DNA of 64,000 bases from Dehalococcoidia bacterium (lineage in GTDB: Bacteria; Chloroflexota; Dehalococcoidia; Tepidiformales; Tepidiformaceae). Made by a program: the position numbers and the translations under genes. This document shows, piece by piece, positions 9,186-18,727 of the stretch (positions within the stretch are counted from its first letter, which is position 1; every line of letters starts with the position of its first letter). Below the pieces are notes generated by a model. That model made no database searches. It worked only from the letters and a program-made list of their open reading frames with translations, and was not told the DNA's origin. Where the stretch lies: positions 1-64,000 of the forward strand of contig JADLBC010000060.1 of assembly GCA_020847985.1 (NCBI GenBank). Reading direction: 5' to 3'.

Positions 9186-10277
9186 CTACTTCGCGCCCAC
9201 GCCCACGCGCTTCGACCCGCCCGTTTCGTAGCCAACTTCGCCGAGCAACCCGTGGATGGAGCGGCAGTGGCTGACGATGCGGCCGGCATCGCGGCCCACG
9301 GCCTGCTTGCCATCGCAGAGCGCCTCGGCCGGGTTCGAATGGATGTCGAACTCGATGCCGTTCGCGCCCGCGGCGACGAAGCCATAGGCCACGCGCTCGA
9401 CGAGCTTGCGGTCGCCGGAGGAGTGGCTCGGGTCGGCGATGAGCGGGAGGTGGGAGCGCTGCCGCACGAGCGGAATCATCGAGATGTCGGCGGCGAAGCG
9501 CGTCTCCGTCTCGAACGACTTGATGCCGCGATAGCAGAGGATGACGTTGGGGTTGCCGTGCGCGGTCGAACGGCCGGCGCGGTCCACGCCCGACATGATG
9601 TAGGCGGCGGCGCAGAGCCACTCCGTCATGTCGTTGCCGAAGCCGTGCTTGAGCACCACTGGCACCTGCACGCGCGAAAGCTCCTCCAGCAGCGGCGAGT
9701 ACTGCGCGCTGCGGGCGCCGATCTGGAGGATGTCGATCCCCGCCTTGAGGAACGCGTCCAGGTGGCGGAGGTCGATGAGTTCGGAGACAGTCGGCAGCCC
9801 GGTCTCAGCCTTCATGGCGGCGGCGATTTCGAGGCCGCGGTCGATATCGAGGCCGCGGTAGTCGTAGGGGCTGGTGCGGGACTTGTCCACGAAGGCGCGC
9901 AGGACATCGACGCCGGCTTCCTTCGACATGCGCGCCGAGTCCAGTGCCTGCTGTTCGCTTTCGATCGCGCAGGGGCCGCCGAACACGGTCAGGTGGTCGC
10001 CACCGATCTTCTGGCCGCTGGCCAGCGTGATGACGGTGTCCTCCGGCTGGAACTGGCGGCTCGCGTCCTTGTACTTGACGCTGATGCGGATCACGCGGTC
10101 GACGCCGGGCAGCTCGGTGATGCGGCCTTCGTCGATGATGCCGGCGATGCCCTTGACGCCGATGACGGTGGTGTCGCCTTCGATGGTCTCGCAGCGCAGG
10201 CCGTAGTCGCGCGTAATGCGGTCGATGACTCGCTGGGTCTGTTCGCCGGACGCACCCGGCGCCATGTGGATGATCAT
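9186..10277 (-). CDS. aroF: 3-deoxy-7-phosphoheptulonate synthase
   Basis: FGGPCAIESEQQ, LRAFVDKSRTSPYDYRG, LPLIADPSHSSGDRKLV; ACT-like N-terminal domain. Confidence 0.95.
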   Translation of the reverse strand: MIIHMAPGASGEQTQRVIDRITRDYGLRCETIEGDTTVIGVKGIAGIIDEGRITELPGVDRVIRISVKYKDASRQFQPEDTVITLASGQKIGGDHLTVFGGPCAIESEQQALDSARMSKEAGVDVLRAFVDKSRTSPYDYRGLDIDRGLEIAAAMKAETGLPTVSELIDLRHLDAFLKAGIDILQIGARSAQYSPLLEELSRVQVPVVLKHGFGNDMTEWLCAAAYIMSGVDRAGRSTAHGNPNVILCYRGIKSFETETRFAADISMIPLVRQRSHLPLIADPSHSSGDRKLVERVAYGFVAAGANGIEFDIHSNPAEALCDGKQAVGRDAGRIVSHCRSIHGLLGEVGYETGGSKRVGVGAK

Positions 10278-10400
10278 TCGTGGAAGCCCCGGTTATGTTG
10301 AAGGACCATTGTGGCCCGGGGCCCGGTTATGGGCGAAGCGCATGGTAAGGCGCTGCCGCGGTGCCGCTGCTCCGCGTTCGCCCGTGCCCCGGCGCGACCG

Positions 10401-10406
10401 TACAGT
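10401..10406 (+). promoter_or_regulatory. -10-like element TACAGT, 6 nt before the ATG of the RNA methyltransferase
   Basis: gaccgTACAGTgaatccATG. Confidence 0.4.
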
Positions 10407-10412
10407 GAATCC

Positions 10413-11654
10413 ATGGGCCGCCGTTCCCGCCGAGCTTCCACCAATCTCACACCCGCACCGGGCGAGGTGCTGGCCCTCCGCTGCGGGCCGATCGTCTCGG
10501 GCGGCGCTACGCTCGCCCACCTCGAGGATGGGCGCGTCGTGCTGGTCGCCTTCGCCGCCCCCGGCGAGCTCGTCGAAGCGACCGTCGACCGGCCCCACGC
10601 GGATTATGTCGAGGCGCACGTCACAAAGGTGATCGAAGCGTCCGCCGACCGCGTGGAGCCGCCGTGTCCCGTCTTCGGGCAGTGCGGCGGGTGCCAGCTC
10701 CAGCACCTTGCCCACCCGGCGCAGCTTGCGGCGAAGGAAGCGGTGGTGCGCGAGCAGCTGCGGCGCATCGGTCACCTCGACGACAGCGTCGTGCGCCCGA
10801 TTCGCGGCGCGGAGCACCCCTGGGCGTACCGCAACCACGTGCGCTTTTCGACCGGCAAGCTCTACGGCGATGTCGGTTTCATGGCCCGCGGCGGACGGCC
10901 GCTGCTCAAGATCGACCACTGCCCCATCGCCGACCCATGGGTGAACGAACTGCTGCCGCGGCTCCAGGGACGGGGGAGCGGGCTGCATCAGATCCAGGTG
11001 CGCCGTGGTGCCACCACGGGGAGCTTCCTTGTCTACCCCGCCATCCCCGGCATGGAAGCCGAGACCGGCCAGAAGGCGTACCTGGAGGAGTTGGCGGGTA
11101 CGAAGTTCCAGGTAAGCGCCTCCGCGTTCTTCCAGGTGAACCACGCCCAGGCCGAGGAGATGGCCCGTCTCGTGGGCGAGGCGCTCCCGGCGCGGGGCGA
11201 CCTGCTCGTCGATGCCTTCGCCGGCGTGGGCACCTTCGCCGTGCTCTTCGCCGAACGGTTCCGGCGGGTGCTCGCGATCGAGGAATCGCACGCGGCGGCG
11301 AAGGATGCGCACGAGAACGTCATCCAGGCGCCGAATGTGCAGGTCAAGGCGGGCAAGGTCGAGGACATCCTCCCGCTGCTCGACACGGCCCCGGACGCCA
11401 TCCTGCTGGACCCGCCCCGCCCGGGCTGCTACCCGACCGTGCTGGAGGCGATCATCCGCTTCCGGCCGTCCGTCGTGGTGTACGTCTCGTGCAATCCCGC
11501 GACGCTCGCGCGCGACCTGCGCGTGCTCGTGGACGGCGGCTACCGGGTGGACCATGTGACGCCGCTGGACATGTTCCCCCAGACGGGGCACATCGAATGC
11601 GTGACCCGGCTTTCGCTGGCGGACCCTTCGCCGGCGGACCCTTCGCCCGCGTGA
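10413..11654 (+). CDS. Class I SAM-dependent RNA (uracil-5) methyltransferase, RumA/TrmA type
   Basis: CPVFGQCGGCQLQHLAHPAQLAAKEAVVREQLRRIG, LVDAFAGVGTFAVLFA, ILLDPPRPGC, VYVSCNPATLARDL. Confidence 0.92.
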   Translation: MGRRSRRASTNLTPAPGEVLALRCGPIVSGGATLAHLEDGRVVLVAFAAPGELVEATVDRPHADYVEAHVTKVIEASADRVEPPCPVFGQCGGCQLQHLAHPAQLAAKEAVVREQLRRIGHLDDSVVRPIRGAEHPWAYRNHVRFSTGKLYGDVGFMARGGRPLLKIDHCPIADPWVNELLPRLQGRGSGLHQIQVRRGATTGSFLVYPAIPGMEAETGQKAYLEELAGTKFQVSASAFFQVNHAQAEEMARLVGEALPARGDLLVDAFAGVGTFAVLFAERFRRVLAIEESHAAAKDAHENVIQAPNVQVKAGKVEDILPLLDTAPDAILLDPPRPGCYPTVLEAIIRFRPSVVVYVSCNPATLARDLRVLVDGGYRVDHVTPLDMFPQTGHIECVTRLSLADPSPADPSPA

Positions 11655-12268
11655 GGCGCGTCGTGCTCGCCTCGGCCTCTCCCCGGCGGCGCGAGCTGTT
11701 GCGTGCGCTGCTGCCCGCTTTCGAAGCCGCCGCCTCGGATGCGCCGGAGCCGTTCGAGGGCAGCCCCATCGAGGACGCCGAACGGCTCGCGCTGGCGAAG
11801 GCCGGCGCCCTGCGCGCTGCTTACCCCGGCGCCGTGCTCATCGGCGCCGACACGATCGTCTTCGATGGGCCCACGGCCTACGCGAAGCCGGAGGACGCCG
11901 CCGACGCCGTTCGCATGCTGCGCGAACTGCGCGGCCGCGAGCATGGCGTCGTGACGGGCGTGGCGGTCGTCGATGGCATGAACGCCGCCGCCGGGCACTG
12001 CCTCAGCCGCGTGACCATGGCGGCCCTGCCCGAGAGCGTCATCGCGGAATATGTCGCGAGCGGCCGTCCGCTCGACAAGGCCGGCGCGTACGCGATCCAG
12101 GACGAGGACGTGCCCACCGTCGCGCACCTGGATGGGTGCTACTGCAACGTCATGGGGCTCCCGCTGTGGACACTGCGGCGGATGCTGATCGCCGCCGGGG
12201 TCGATGCCGCCGGCCCGGGCGAGACCTACGCGCGTTGCACCTCCTGCCCCGACCGCGACGGCGGCTGA
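11651..12268 (+). CDS. maf: Maf-family nucleotide pyrophosphatase
   Basis: VRRVVLASASPRRRELLRALLP, VLIGADTIV, DKAGAYAIQD, NVMGLPL. GTGA overlap with the upstream gene. Confidence 0.92.
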   Translation: MRRVVLASASPRRRELLRALLPAFEAAASDAPEPFEGSPIEDAERLALAKAGALRAAYPGAVLIGADTIVFDGPTAYAKPEDAADAVRMLRELRGREHGVVTGVAVVDGMNAAAGHCLSRVTMAALPESVIAEYVASGRPLDKAGAYAIQDEDVPTVAHLDGCYCNVMGLPLWTLRRMLIAAGVDAAGPGETYARCTSCPDRDGG

Positions 12269-12328
12269 ACCCCCACACCGCCCGCTTCGCCCGCTAGAAT
12301 GCCGCCACCAACGGAGGGAAGCTGCGTC

Positions 12329-13096
12329 ATGGCCTACATCGATCGGGACGGGGTGAAGATCCACTACGAGGTGGCCGGGAGCGGCCCGGCGGTCGTGCTG
12401 AGCCACGGCTACAGCGCCACGGCGGGAATGTGGCGGCCACAGGTGCCCGTGCTGAGCGAGCGCTACCGCGTCATCACCTGGGACATGCGCGGCCACGGTG
12501 AGAGCGACAGCCCGGACGACGGCTCGCTCTATTCGGAAGCGCACTCCTGCGCCGACCTCGCCGCGATCCTGGGCGAACTGGGCATCGCGAAGGCCGTCAT
12601 CGGCGGGCTTTCGCTCGGCGGCTACACGTCGCTCGCGTTCAACGTCCGCTACCCGGCGATGGTGCAGGCGCTCATGCTCTTCGACACCGGCCCGGGGTAT
12701 CGCAACCCGAAGGCGCGCGATGGCTGGAACGAGACCGCCGAGCGCCGCGCCGTGAACTTCGAGACAAAGGGACTGGACGCGCTCGGAGGGAGCGCGGAGG
12801 TCCGCGTGAGCACGCACCGTTCGGCCCAGGGGCTGGCGCACGCCGCGCGGGGCATGCTCGCCCAGTTCGATTCGCGCATCATCGAGTCGCTCGACTCCAT
12901 CGCTGTGCCCACGCTCGTGCTCGTCGGCGACCGTGACGAACCGTTCCTTGGCGCGACGGACTACATGGCGAACAAGATCCCGAACGCGACGAAGGCCGTC
13001 ATCACCGATGCGGGCCACGCCTCGAACCTGGACCAGCCGGAGCAGTTCAACCGCGTCGTCCTGGAATTCCTGGATGGGCTCAGTCTCGGGGGATGA
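12329..13096 (+). CDS. Alpha/beta-fold hydrolase
   Basis: VVLSHGYSATAGMWRPQV, GHGESDSP, VIGGLSLGGYTSLAF nucleophile elbow, ITDAGHASNLDQPEQF. Confidence 0.9.
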   Translation: MAYIDRDGVKIHYEVAGSGPAVVLSHGYSATAGMWRPQVPVLSERYRVITWDMRGHGESDSPDDGSLYSEAHSCADLAAILGELGIAKAVIGGLSLGGYTSLAFNVRYPAMVQALMLFDTGPGYRNPKARDGWNETAERRAVNFETKGLDALGGSAEVRVSTHRSAQGLAHAARGMLAQFDSRIIESLDSIAVPTLVLVGDRDEPFLGATDYMANKIPNATKAVITDAGHASNLDQPEQFNRVVLEFLDGLSLGG

Positions 13097-13488
13097 TGCG
13101 CGCGACCATCACGCTGCGCACGAACGCGCGCGAGGAACTCATCGACGTCACCGAGCGCGTGCGCGCGACGCTGCGCATGGCGAACGCGGGCGACGGCGTC
13201 GTGACGCTGTTCGTGCCGCACACCACGGCGGCGATCACGGTCAACGAAAACGCGGACCCGGCGGTGCAACGGGACATGATCGGCTGGCTCGCGCGGCTGG
13301 TCCCGCACGAGGCGCCGTTCGCGCACGCCGAAGGCAACAGCGACGCGCACATTAAGGCGAGCCTTGTGGGGCCATCCGTGCAGGTGCCGTTCGTGAGCGG
13401 GCGCATGCTGCTCGGGCAGTGGCAGGGCATCTATTTCTGCGAATTCGACGGGCCCCGCGAACGCCAACTTGAGGCCGTCTTCGCGTAA
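13093..13488 (+). CDS. YjbQ/UPF0047-family protein
   Basis: GVVTLFVPHTTAAITVNENADPAVQRDM, ...NSDAHIKASLVGPSVQVPFVSGRMLLGQWQGIYFCEFDGPR. Confidence 0.93.
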   Translation: MMRATITLRTNAREELIDVTERVRATLRMANAGDGVVTLFVPHTTAAITVNENADPAVQRDMIGWLARLVPHEAPFAHAEGNSDAHIKASLVGPSVQVPFVSGRMLLGQWQGIYFCEFDGPRERQLEAVFA

Positions 13489-13520
13489 CGCGGTCGCGCG
13501 CGGTAGGCCGGGCGCCGCCG

Positions 13521-13526
13521 TACACT
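13521..13526 (+). promoter_or_regulatory. -10-like element TACACT, 7 nt before the fumC ATG
   Basis: gccgTACACTcgaacgcATG. Confidence 0.4.
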
Positions 13527-13533
13527 CGAACGC

Positions 13534-14931
13534 ATGACCGAAGAAGCCCCCACGCGCGTCGAGCACGACGCCATCGGCGAGTTCGCCGTCCCCGCCAGCG
13601 CCTACTACGGCGTCGACACGGCGCGCGCCGCCGGAAACTTTCCCATCAGTGGCCTGCGGCTCCCCCGGCCGTTCGTGCGCGCACTGGGGAACATCAAGCG
13701 CGCCGCCGCGCTCGCGAATCGCGACCTCGGGTTGCTCTCGCACGAGCACGCCGGCGCCATCGTCACCGCCGCGCGCGAAGTGATGGCCGGGGATTGGGAC
13801 GCCGAGTTCGTGGTCGATGTCTTCCAGACCGGCTCCGGCACTTCGACCAACATGAACGCGAACGAGGTGATCGCGAACCGCGCGAACGAAATCCTCGGGG
13901 GAGGCCCGAAGGGCGTGTCCACGCCCATCCATCCCAACGACCACGTGAACAAGGGCCAGTCGTCGAACGACGTCATCCCAACGGCGCTGCACCTCGCCGC
14001 GATGGTGGAGACGCAGCGCCGCCTGCTGCCCGCGCTCTACAAGCTGGAGGCGTCGCTCCAGGCGAAGGCGACGCAGTTCGACGCTGTGGTGAAGACGGGC
14101 CGCACGCACCTCATGGACGCAACACCGATCCGGCTCGGGCAGGAGTTCCGGGGGTATGCCGGGCAGGCCGAACGCGCTCGCCGGCGGGTCACGGTCGCGG
14201 GCGAGGCGCTGCGCGAAGTCGCGCTCGGCGGGACCGCCGTGGGCACGGGGGTGAACACCCATCGCGAGTTCGCCGCCCGCGCCATCGCCTACCTCAACGA
14301 AGGGGAGCGGCTCCAGCTGCGCGAGACGAACAACCACTTCCAGGCGCAGGCAACCATGGACGCCGTTGTGGAGGCGAGCGGTGAGCTGCGAACAGTGGCG
14401 GTTTCGCTGCTGAAGATCGCGAACGACATCCGGCTCATGGGCAGCGGGCCGCGGGCGGGACTGTACGAGGTCGCACTCCCCGCGCTGCAGCCGGGTAGTT
14501 CGATCATGCCCGGGAAGGTGAATCCGGTGATCCCGGAGGCCGTCGTGCAGGTCGCCGCACAGGTGGTAGGCAACGACGCCACCATAGCGATGGCGGGGCA
14601 GTGGGGATTCTTCGAACTGAACACGATGTGGCCCGTGGCCGCCCACAACCTGCTCCAGTCCATCGCGCTGCTCACCAGCGCCGCCGGCGTCTTCGCGGAG
14701 AAATGCATCGACGGGCTGGAGGCGACGGAGAACGGCCCGCGCATGGTCGAGGAGGGGCTGAGCATCGGCACGCCGCTCGCGGGCGTGATCGGTTACGACG
14801 CCGCGGCCGAACTCGCGAACGAAGCCTTCCGCACCGGCCGCACGATTCGCGACCTCGCGACCGAACGGGCGGTGGCGCCCCCGGCCGACCTCGCGCGCCT
14901 GCTCGACGCACGCCGCATGACGGGGGAGTAG
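13534..14931 (+). CDS. fumC: Class II fumarate hydratase
   Basis: QTGSGTSTNMNANEVIANRANE, VKTGRTHLMDATPIRLGQEF, PGSSIMPGKVNPVIPEAV. Confidence 0.95.
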   Translation: MTEEAPTRVEHDAIGEFAVPASAYYGVDTARAAGNFPISGLRLPRPFVRALGNIKRAAALANRDLGLLSHEHAGAIVTAAREVMAGDWDAEFVVDVFQTGSGTSTNMNANEVIANRANEILGGGPKGVSTPIHPNDHVNKGQSSNDVIPTALHLAAMVETQRRLLPALYKLEASLQAKATQFDAVVKTGRTHLMDATPIRLGQEFRGYAGQAERARRRVTVAGEALREVALGGTAVGTGVNTHREFAARAIAYLNEGERLQLRETNNHFQAQATMDAVVEASGELRTVAVSLLKIANDIRLMGSGPRAGLYEVALPALQPGSSIMPGKVNPVIPEAVVQVAAQVVGNDATIAMAGQWGFFELNTMWPVAAHNLLQSIALLTSAAGVFAEKCIDGLEATENGPRMVEEGLSIGTPLAGVIGYDAAAELANEAFRTGRTIRDLATERAVAPPADLARLLDARRMTGE

Positions 14932-14935
14932 CGGC

Positions 14936-15454
14936 TCAGTCGAGGGCGTTGCGCAGCCGCGTCCCGGAGAATTCCAGGGTCGAGGCGATGACCTCGGCCC
15001 AGAGCCCCTTGAGCCGCGGCTGCACGCGCAGGTCGACGCCTTCGTCCCGGATGCGGCCAGGCAGCCCGGTGAGCGGCTCCACGGCGAGCGGCTCCATCGC
15101 TTCGCGACTGACGTAGTGCCCGGCGGTGGCGTCGTTGAGCACGAAGCTCGCGGGCGGGAGGAGGTAGCGGTAGACCGTGGCCTCGAGCATGCGCTCCCAC
15201 CAGGCCTCCTCCAGCACCATCACGAAGCGGGAACCAGCGGCGATGCCGAACCGCTCACGGTCGGCGGCGCTGGTTCGTTCGTTCGCCCAGAAACAGGCGC
15301 GAGGGCATTCGCGCGGGACGTAGTACATGGGCGCGTGCCATGCGTCGATGGCCCACACCAGGGCATCGACCTCGGGCCGCGCCCGGGGCGAACGCGGAAC
15401 GAACCGGGCGATGCCCGGTTCGTCGCTGAAGTGGTAGAGCGGCCCCGCGGCCAC
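14936..15454 (-). CDS. Conserved hypothetical protein (DUF6886-like)
   Basis: VAAGPLYHFSDEPGIARFVPRSP...VWAIDAWHAPMYYVPRECPRACFW. Confidence 0.6.
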   Translation of the reverse strand: MAAGPLYHFSDEPGIARFVPRSPRARPEVDALVWAIDAWHAPMYYVPRECPRACFWANERTSAADRERFGIAAGSRFVMVLEEAWWERMLEATVYRYLLPPASFVLNDATAGHYVSREAMEPLAVEPLTGLPGRIRDEGVDLRVQPRLKGLWAEVIASTLEFSGTRLRNALD

Positions 15455-15458
15455 GCTG

Positions 15459-16880
15459 TTACCGGCTGGCCCAGTAATCCGAGACCCGCCGCATGGCGTT
15501 CGCGGCGCGCTCGAAGCTCTGGAAGACGGGGATCTCCCGCTCGTGGAACTTGTGCATGATGCTGCCGATGTACTCCATCTCATGCGCGGGATGGAGGATG
15601 GCCACGAACGGCTTATCGGAGGCGTTCATGTGCGCCTTGATGATGTCGAGCGTGGTATCGAGCACCGCCGGGTTCGCCTTCCACTGGCGGGCGGCGAACA
15701 TCGCGCTCAGCTCCATGGCCATGCCGTCGATGTTCGGGTCGGCCTCGATGATGCTCAGGATCTTGTCGAGCGTCTCGGTCTTGCCCTGCACGGTGCCGGC
15801 CATATCGAGCGGGTTCTTGAAGCTCCCGCCGATGATGTTGAAGAACTCGCCCAGCGTCGCGTAGGTGCTATCGGTGAAGGCGGGCACCTCCCAACCGGCA
15901 CGCGCGAAGGCGTCGGTGATGGAGACCGACTGGCCGCCGGTCTGCGCGAGCAGCGCCATGCGGTTGCCACGCGGCTTCTTCGCCGAAAGGAGCGCCTTCA
16001 TCGTGTCGATGGTCTCGTCGAGGTTCTGGGTGGTGATGGCGCCGCACTGGCGCATCATCCCTTCCCAGATGGCCGACGGCGCGGCGAGCGAGCCCGTGTG
16101 CGACATCGTCGCGCGCGACCCGGCCTCGGTGGCGCCCCCCTTCCAGACGATGACGGGCTTGCGCTTGCAGGCTTCGCGTAGGGTCTCGAAGAACTTCCGG
16201 CCGTTGCGCACACCCTCGACGTACATGCCGATGACTTCGGTTTCGTCGTCCTGCATGAGGTAGTCGATGTAGTCCGAGACATCGAGGACGACAGCGTTGC
16301 CAATGCTGGCGCAGCGGCTCAGGCCGATGCCGTTCGCGCCAGCGACGAGGCTGAACATGATCCCGTGCGTGCCCGACTGCGAAAGGAACCCGACGCGGCC
16401 ATCGTCCGTGACGGGGGCATCGGCGTTGAAGCGCACGCCCGCCTTCGGGAGATAGAGCCCCATGCAGTTGGGGCCGACCAGGTTGAAGTTCGCTTCCTTC
16501 GCCATCTCCACGAGCTGGCCCTGGAGCTTGATGCCGAGCTCTTCGCCCGTCTCGGCGAAGCCGGAGGTGAAGAAGCCCGCGCCGCCGGCGCCGTTCGCAA
16601 TGAGGTCCTTGAGCACGAACGGCGAGACCTGCCGCGGCACCGCGACGAGGGCGTAGTCGATCGGCTCGGGGATTTCGGACATGGAGGTGACGTTCTTCAC
16701 GCCGAGGGCTTCGATGCCCGGGATCTGGGCCGGGTCGAGCTGGACGCTGTAGAGCGTGCCGCCCTTCTCCTTGAACGGCATGTTGTTGCGGAGCCACATG
16801 TACATGGGGCCCTTGTCCCCCACGACGGCGACCACCTTCGGGTTGAACATCCGGTCGAGCCTGTGCCCCGGTACGGACAT
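15459..16880 (-). CDS. ADP-forming acyl-CoA synthetase, alpha (CoA-binding/ligase) subunit
   Basis: FNPKVVAVVGDKG, GPNCMGLYLPK, FLSQSGTHGIMF, ATMSHTGSLAAP catalytic His region. Confidence 0.85.
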   Translation of the reverse strand: MSVPGHRLDRMFNPKVVAVVGDKGPMYMWLRNNMPFKEKGGTLYSVQLDPAQIPGIEALGVKNVTSMSEIPEPIDYALVAVPRQVSPFVLKDLIANGAGGAGFFTSGFAETGEELGIKLQGQLVEMAKEANFNLVGPNCMGLYLPKAGVRFNADAPVTDDGRVGFLSQSGTHGIMFSLVAGANGIGLSRCASIGNAVVLDVSDYIDYLMQDDETEVIGMYVEGVRNGRKFFETLREACKRKPVIVWKGGATEAGSRATMSHTGSLAAPSAIWEGMMRQCGAITTQNLDETIDTMKALLSAKKPRGNRMALLAQTGGQSVSITDAFARAGWEVPAFTDSTYATLGEFFNIIGGSFKNPLDMAGTVQGKTETLDKILSIIEADPNIDGMAMELSAMFAARQWKANPAVLDTTLDIIKAHMNASDKPFVAILHPAHEMEYIGSIMHKFHEREIPVFQSFERAANAMRRVSDYWASR

Positions 16881-16881
16881 C

Positions 16882-17580
16882 TCAGGCCTCCGCGACGACG
16901 ATGCGCGCGTCGACGGCGATGGCGCCGTCCGGGTAGGCGAACACCGGGTTGAGGTCGAGCTCCTTGACTTCGGGGTGCTTCTCGACGAATTCGGCGACCT
17001 TGAGGATGGCCGTCTTCAGCGCACCGATATCGGCGGGCGGCTGGCCGCGCACACCGGCGAGGATGGGACGGCCCTTGATCTCGTCGATCATCTGCGTGGC
17101 GTCCTTCTCCTCCAGCGGAACGAGCCGGAAGGAGACGTCTTTCAGCACTTCGACCATGATGCCGCCGAGGCCGAACATCATGACGGGGCCGAACTGCGGG
17201 TCGGTGGTCATGCCGACGATGACTTCGGTGCCCTGGGGCGCCATGTGCTGGACGGCGACACCGGTGATGCGCGCGCCCGGGACATGCTTGAGGCAGCTCT
17301 CAAGGATCGCGTCGTGGGCGGCGCCGACCTCGTCCTTGCTCTTGAGGTTCAGCTTCACGCCGCCGGCATCGCTCTTGTGGGCGATATCGGGCGAAACGAC
17401 CTTGAGGACGACGGGGTAACCCGCCGCCTCGGCCTGCGCCTGGGCCTCCTCGCGGCTGGTGGCGAGCGTGGTGTTGGTGACGGGCACGCCCGCATCGCGA
17501 AGCAGCTGCTTCGCCTCGACTTCATTCAGCAGCGTGCGGCCTTCGGCCCGCGCCTGCGCCAGAACAGCCTCGAACGTCAT
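16882..17580 (-). CDS. ADP-forming acyl-CoA synthetase, beta (ATP-grasp) subunit
   Basis: YPVVLKVVSPDIAHKSDAGGVKLNL, GTEVIVGMTTDPQFGPVMMFGLGGIMVEVLKDVSFRL, ELDLNPVFAYPDGAIAVDARI. Confidence 0.9.
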   Translation of the reverse strand: MTFEAVLAQARAEGRTLLNEVEAKQLLRDAGVPVTNTTLATSREEAQAQAEAAGYPVVLKVVSPDIAHKSDAGGVKLNLKSKDEVGAAHDAILESCLKHVPGARITGVAVQHMAPQGTEVIVGMTTDPQFGPVMMFGLGGIMVEVLKDVSFRLVPLEEKDATQMIDEIKGRPILAGVRGQPPADIGALKTAILKVAEFVEKHPEVKELDLNPVFAYPDGAIAVDARIVVAEA

Positions 17581-17731
17581 GAAATCCTCGTTCCCTGGAA
17601 GCCGGGAGTGACATCGCCGGGGCGCCGCCCGGACCGGTCCAACGGAGGATTCTACGGGAGACGGTCCATGGTGTCAGGTCGAACGGGGCACGTTCGTTAG
17701 CGTGGAGCGAAAAATCCGCGGGGCGCGCACC

Positions 17732-18703
17732 TCAGGCGAGCCGCGCGAGCAGCTCCGCCGCACCGACGGTACCCGGCGCGACGCCCTCGCGCGCGTGCCG
17801 GTTCGCGGTTGCGCGCAGGAGTTCGTTCACCGGGGCGGGCACGCCTTGCATCCGCCCCAGGTACACCACTTCGCCATTCAGGTAGTCGCTTTCGATCTCG
17901 GCCTTGCCGCGCTGGATGCTCTGCCAGGTGGAGCCACCGCCGCGGGTCGCCCCGGCGATGGGGCGCACGGTGATGATCGTGCCGCGACGGCGGGCATCGG
18001 CTTCGTCGCCCACGAAGGCGATGCCGGCGGCGCGGAAGCAGGCCACGGCCTCGGCTTTGGCGCGCGCCTGCAGGTCATCGATCGCGGCGGAACGCTCCTC
18101 GCCGCAGATCGCCTGCACGGCGTTGCCGAGGTTGAGAAGCAGCTTCTGGTACTTCCACGCCATCACATCCGGCTCGGGGTGGGAGCTGAAGGTGGCGGCC
18201 GCGAGGTCGGCGGAGATGGCTTCGGCCACGGCGTCGACGCCGGACGGGTAGCGGCCGATGTCGAGGATGCCGGTCATGGGGGCCGAGTTCGCCTGCACGA
18301 CACCCGGCTCCAGGTGCGTGGCCGGCAGCATGACGGTCGTCGTGTACACGCGGGCGAAGCGGCGGAGCGCGGCGCGTTCGTTGTCGACGCCGTTCTGGGC
18401 GATGAGCAGCGCGCAATCCTGCCCGCCCGCGGCTTCGAGCGCGGCGAGCGCGCCGGGTGTGTCCTGCGACTTCATCGCGAGCACGACGACGTCATCGCGG
18501 CCGAGGGCGAGTTCGCCGGGGCCGCTCACCGCCTGGATGGGCAGGACATCGCGGCCATCCGGGGATTCGAGCGTGAGGCCGTTCGCGCGGATGGCTTCGA
18601 GGTGGGCGCCCCGGGCGATGAGGACGACATCGCGGCCGGCCTGGAAGAGCCGCCCGCCGATGGCGCCGCCAACGGCGCCCGCACCGTAGATGATGTACCG
18701 CAT
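17732..18703 (-). CDS. 2-dehydropantoate 2-reductase family (PanE/ApbA)
   Basis: MRYIIYGAGAVGGAIGGRLFQAGRDVVLIARG. Confidence 0.88.
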   Translation of the reverse strand: MRYIIYGAGAVGGAIGGRLFQAGRDVVLIARGAHLEAIRANGLTLESPDGRDVLPIQAVSGPGELALGRDDVVVLAMKSQDTPGALAALEAAGGQDCALLIAQNGVDNERAALRRFARVYTTTVMLPATHLEPGVVQANSAPMTGILDIGRYPSGVDAVAEAISADLAAATFSSHPEPDVMAWKYQKLLLNLGNAVQAICGEERSAAIDDLQARAKAEAVACFRAAGIAFVGDEADARRRGTIITVRPIAGATRGGGSTWQSIQRGKAEIESDYLNGEVVYLGRMQGVPAPVNELLRATANRHAREGVAPGTVGAAELLARLA

Positions 18704-18727
18704 GCAAAACCCGCCGTGCGTGGAGTG

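Noticed and set aside
9320-9350. ggttcgaat T-loop-like sequence
   Set aside because: Lies inside the DAHP synthase coding region; no acceptor or anticodon stems.
11612-11654. Short tandem repeat encoding ADPSPADPSPA at the methyltransferase C-terminus
   Set aside because: Only two ~15-bp units at a disordered tail; too short to interpret.
10664-12268. 534-aa ORF containing Maf at its C-terminus
   Set aside because: The first ~330 codons are out of frame within the RNA methyltransferase gene; only 11651-12268 (Maf) is supported.
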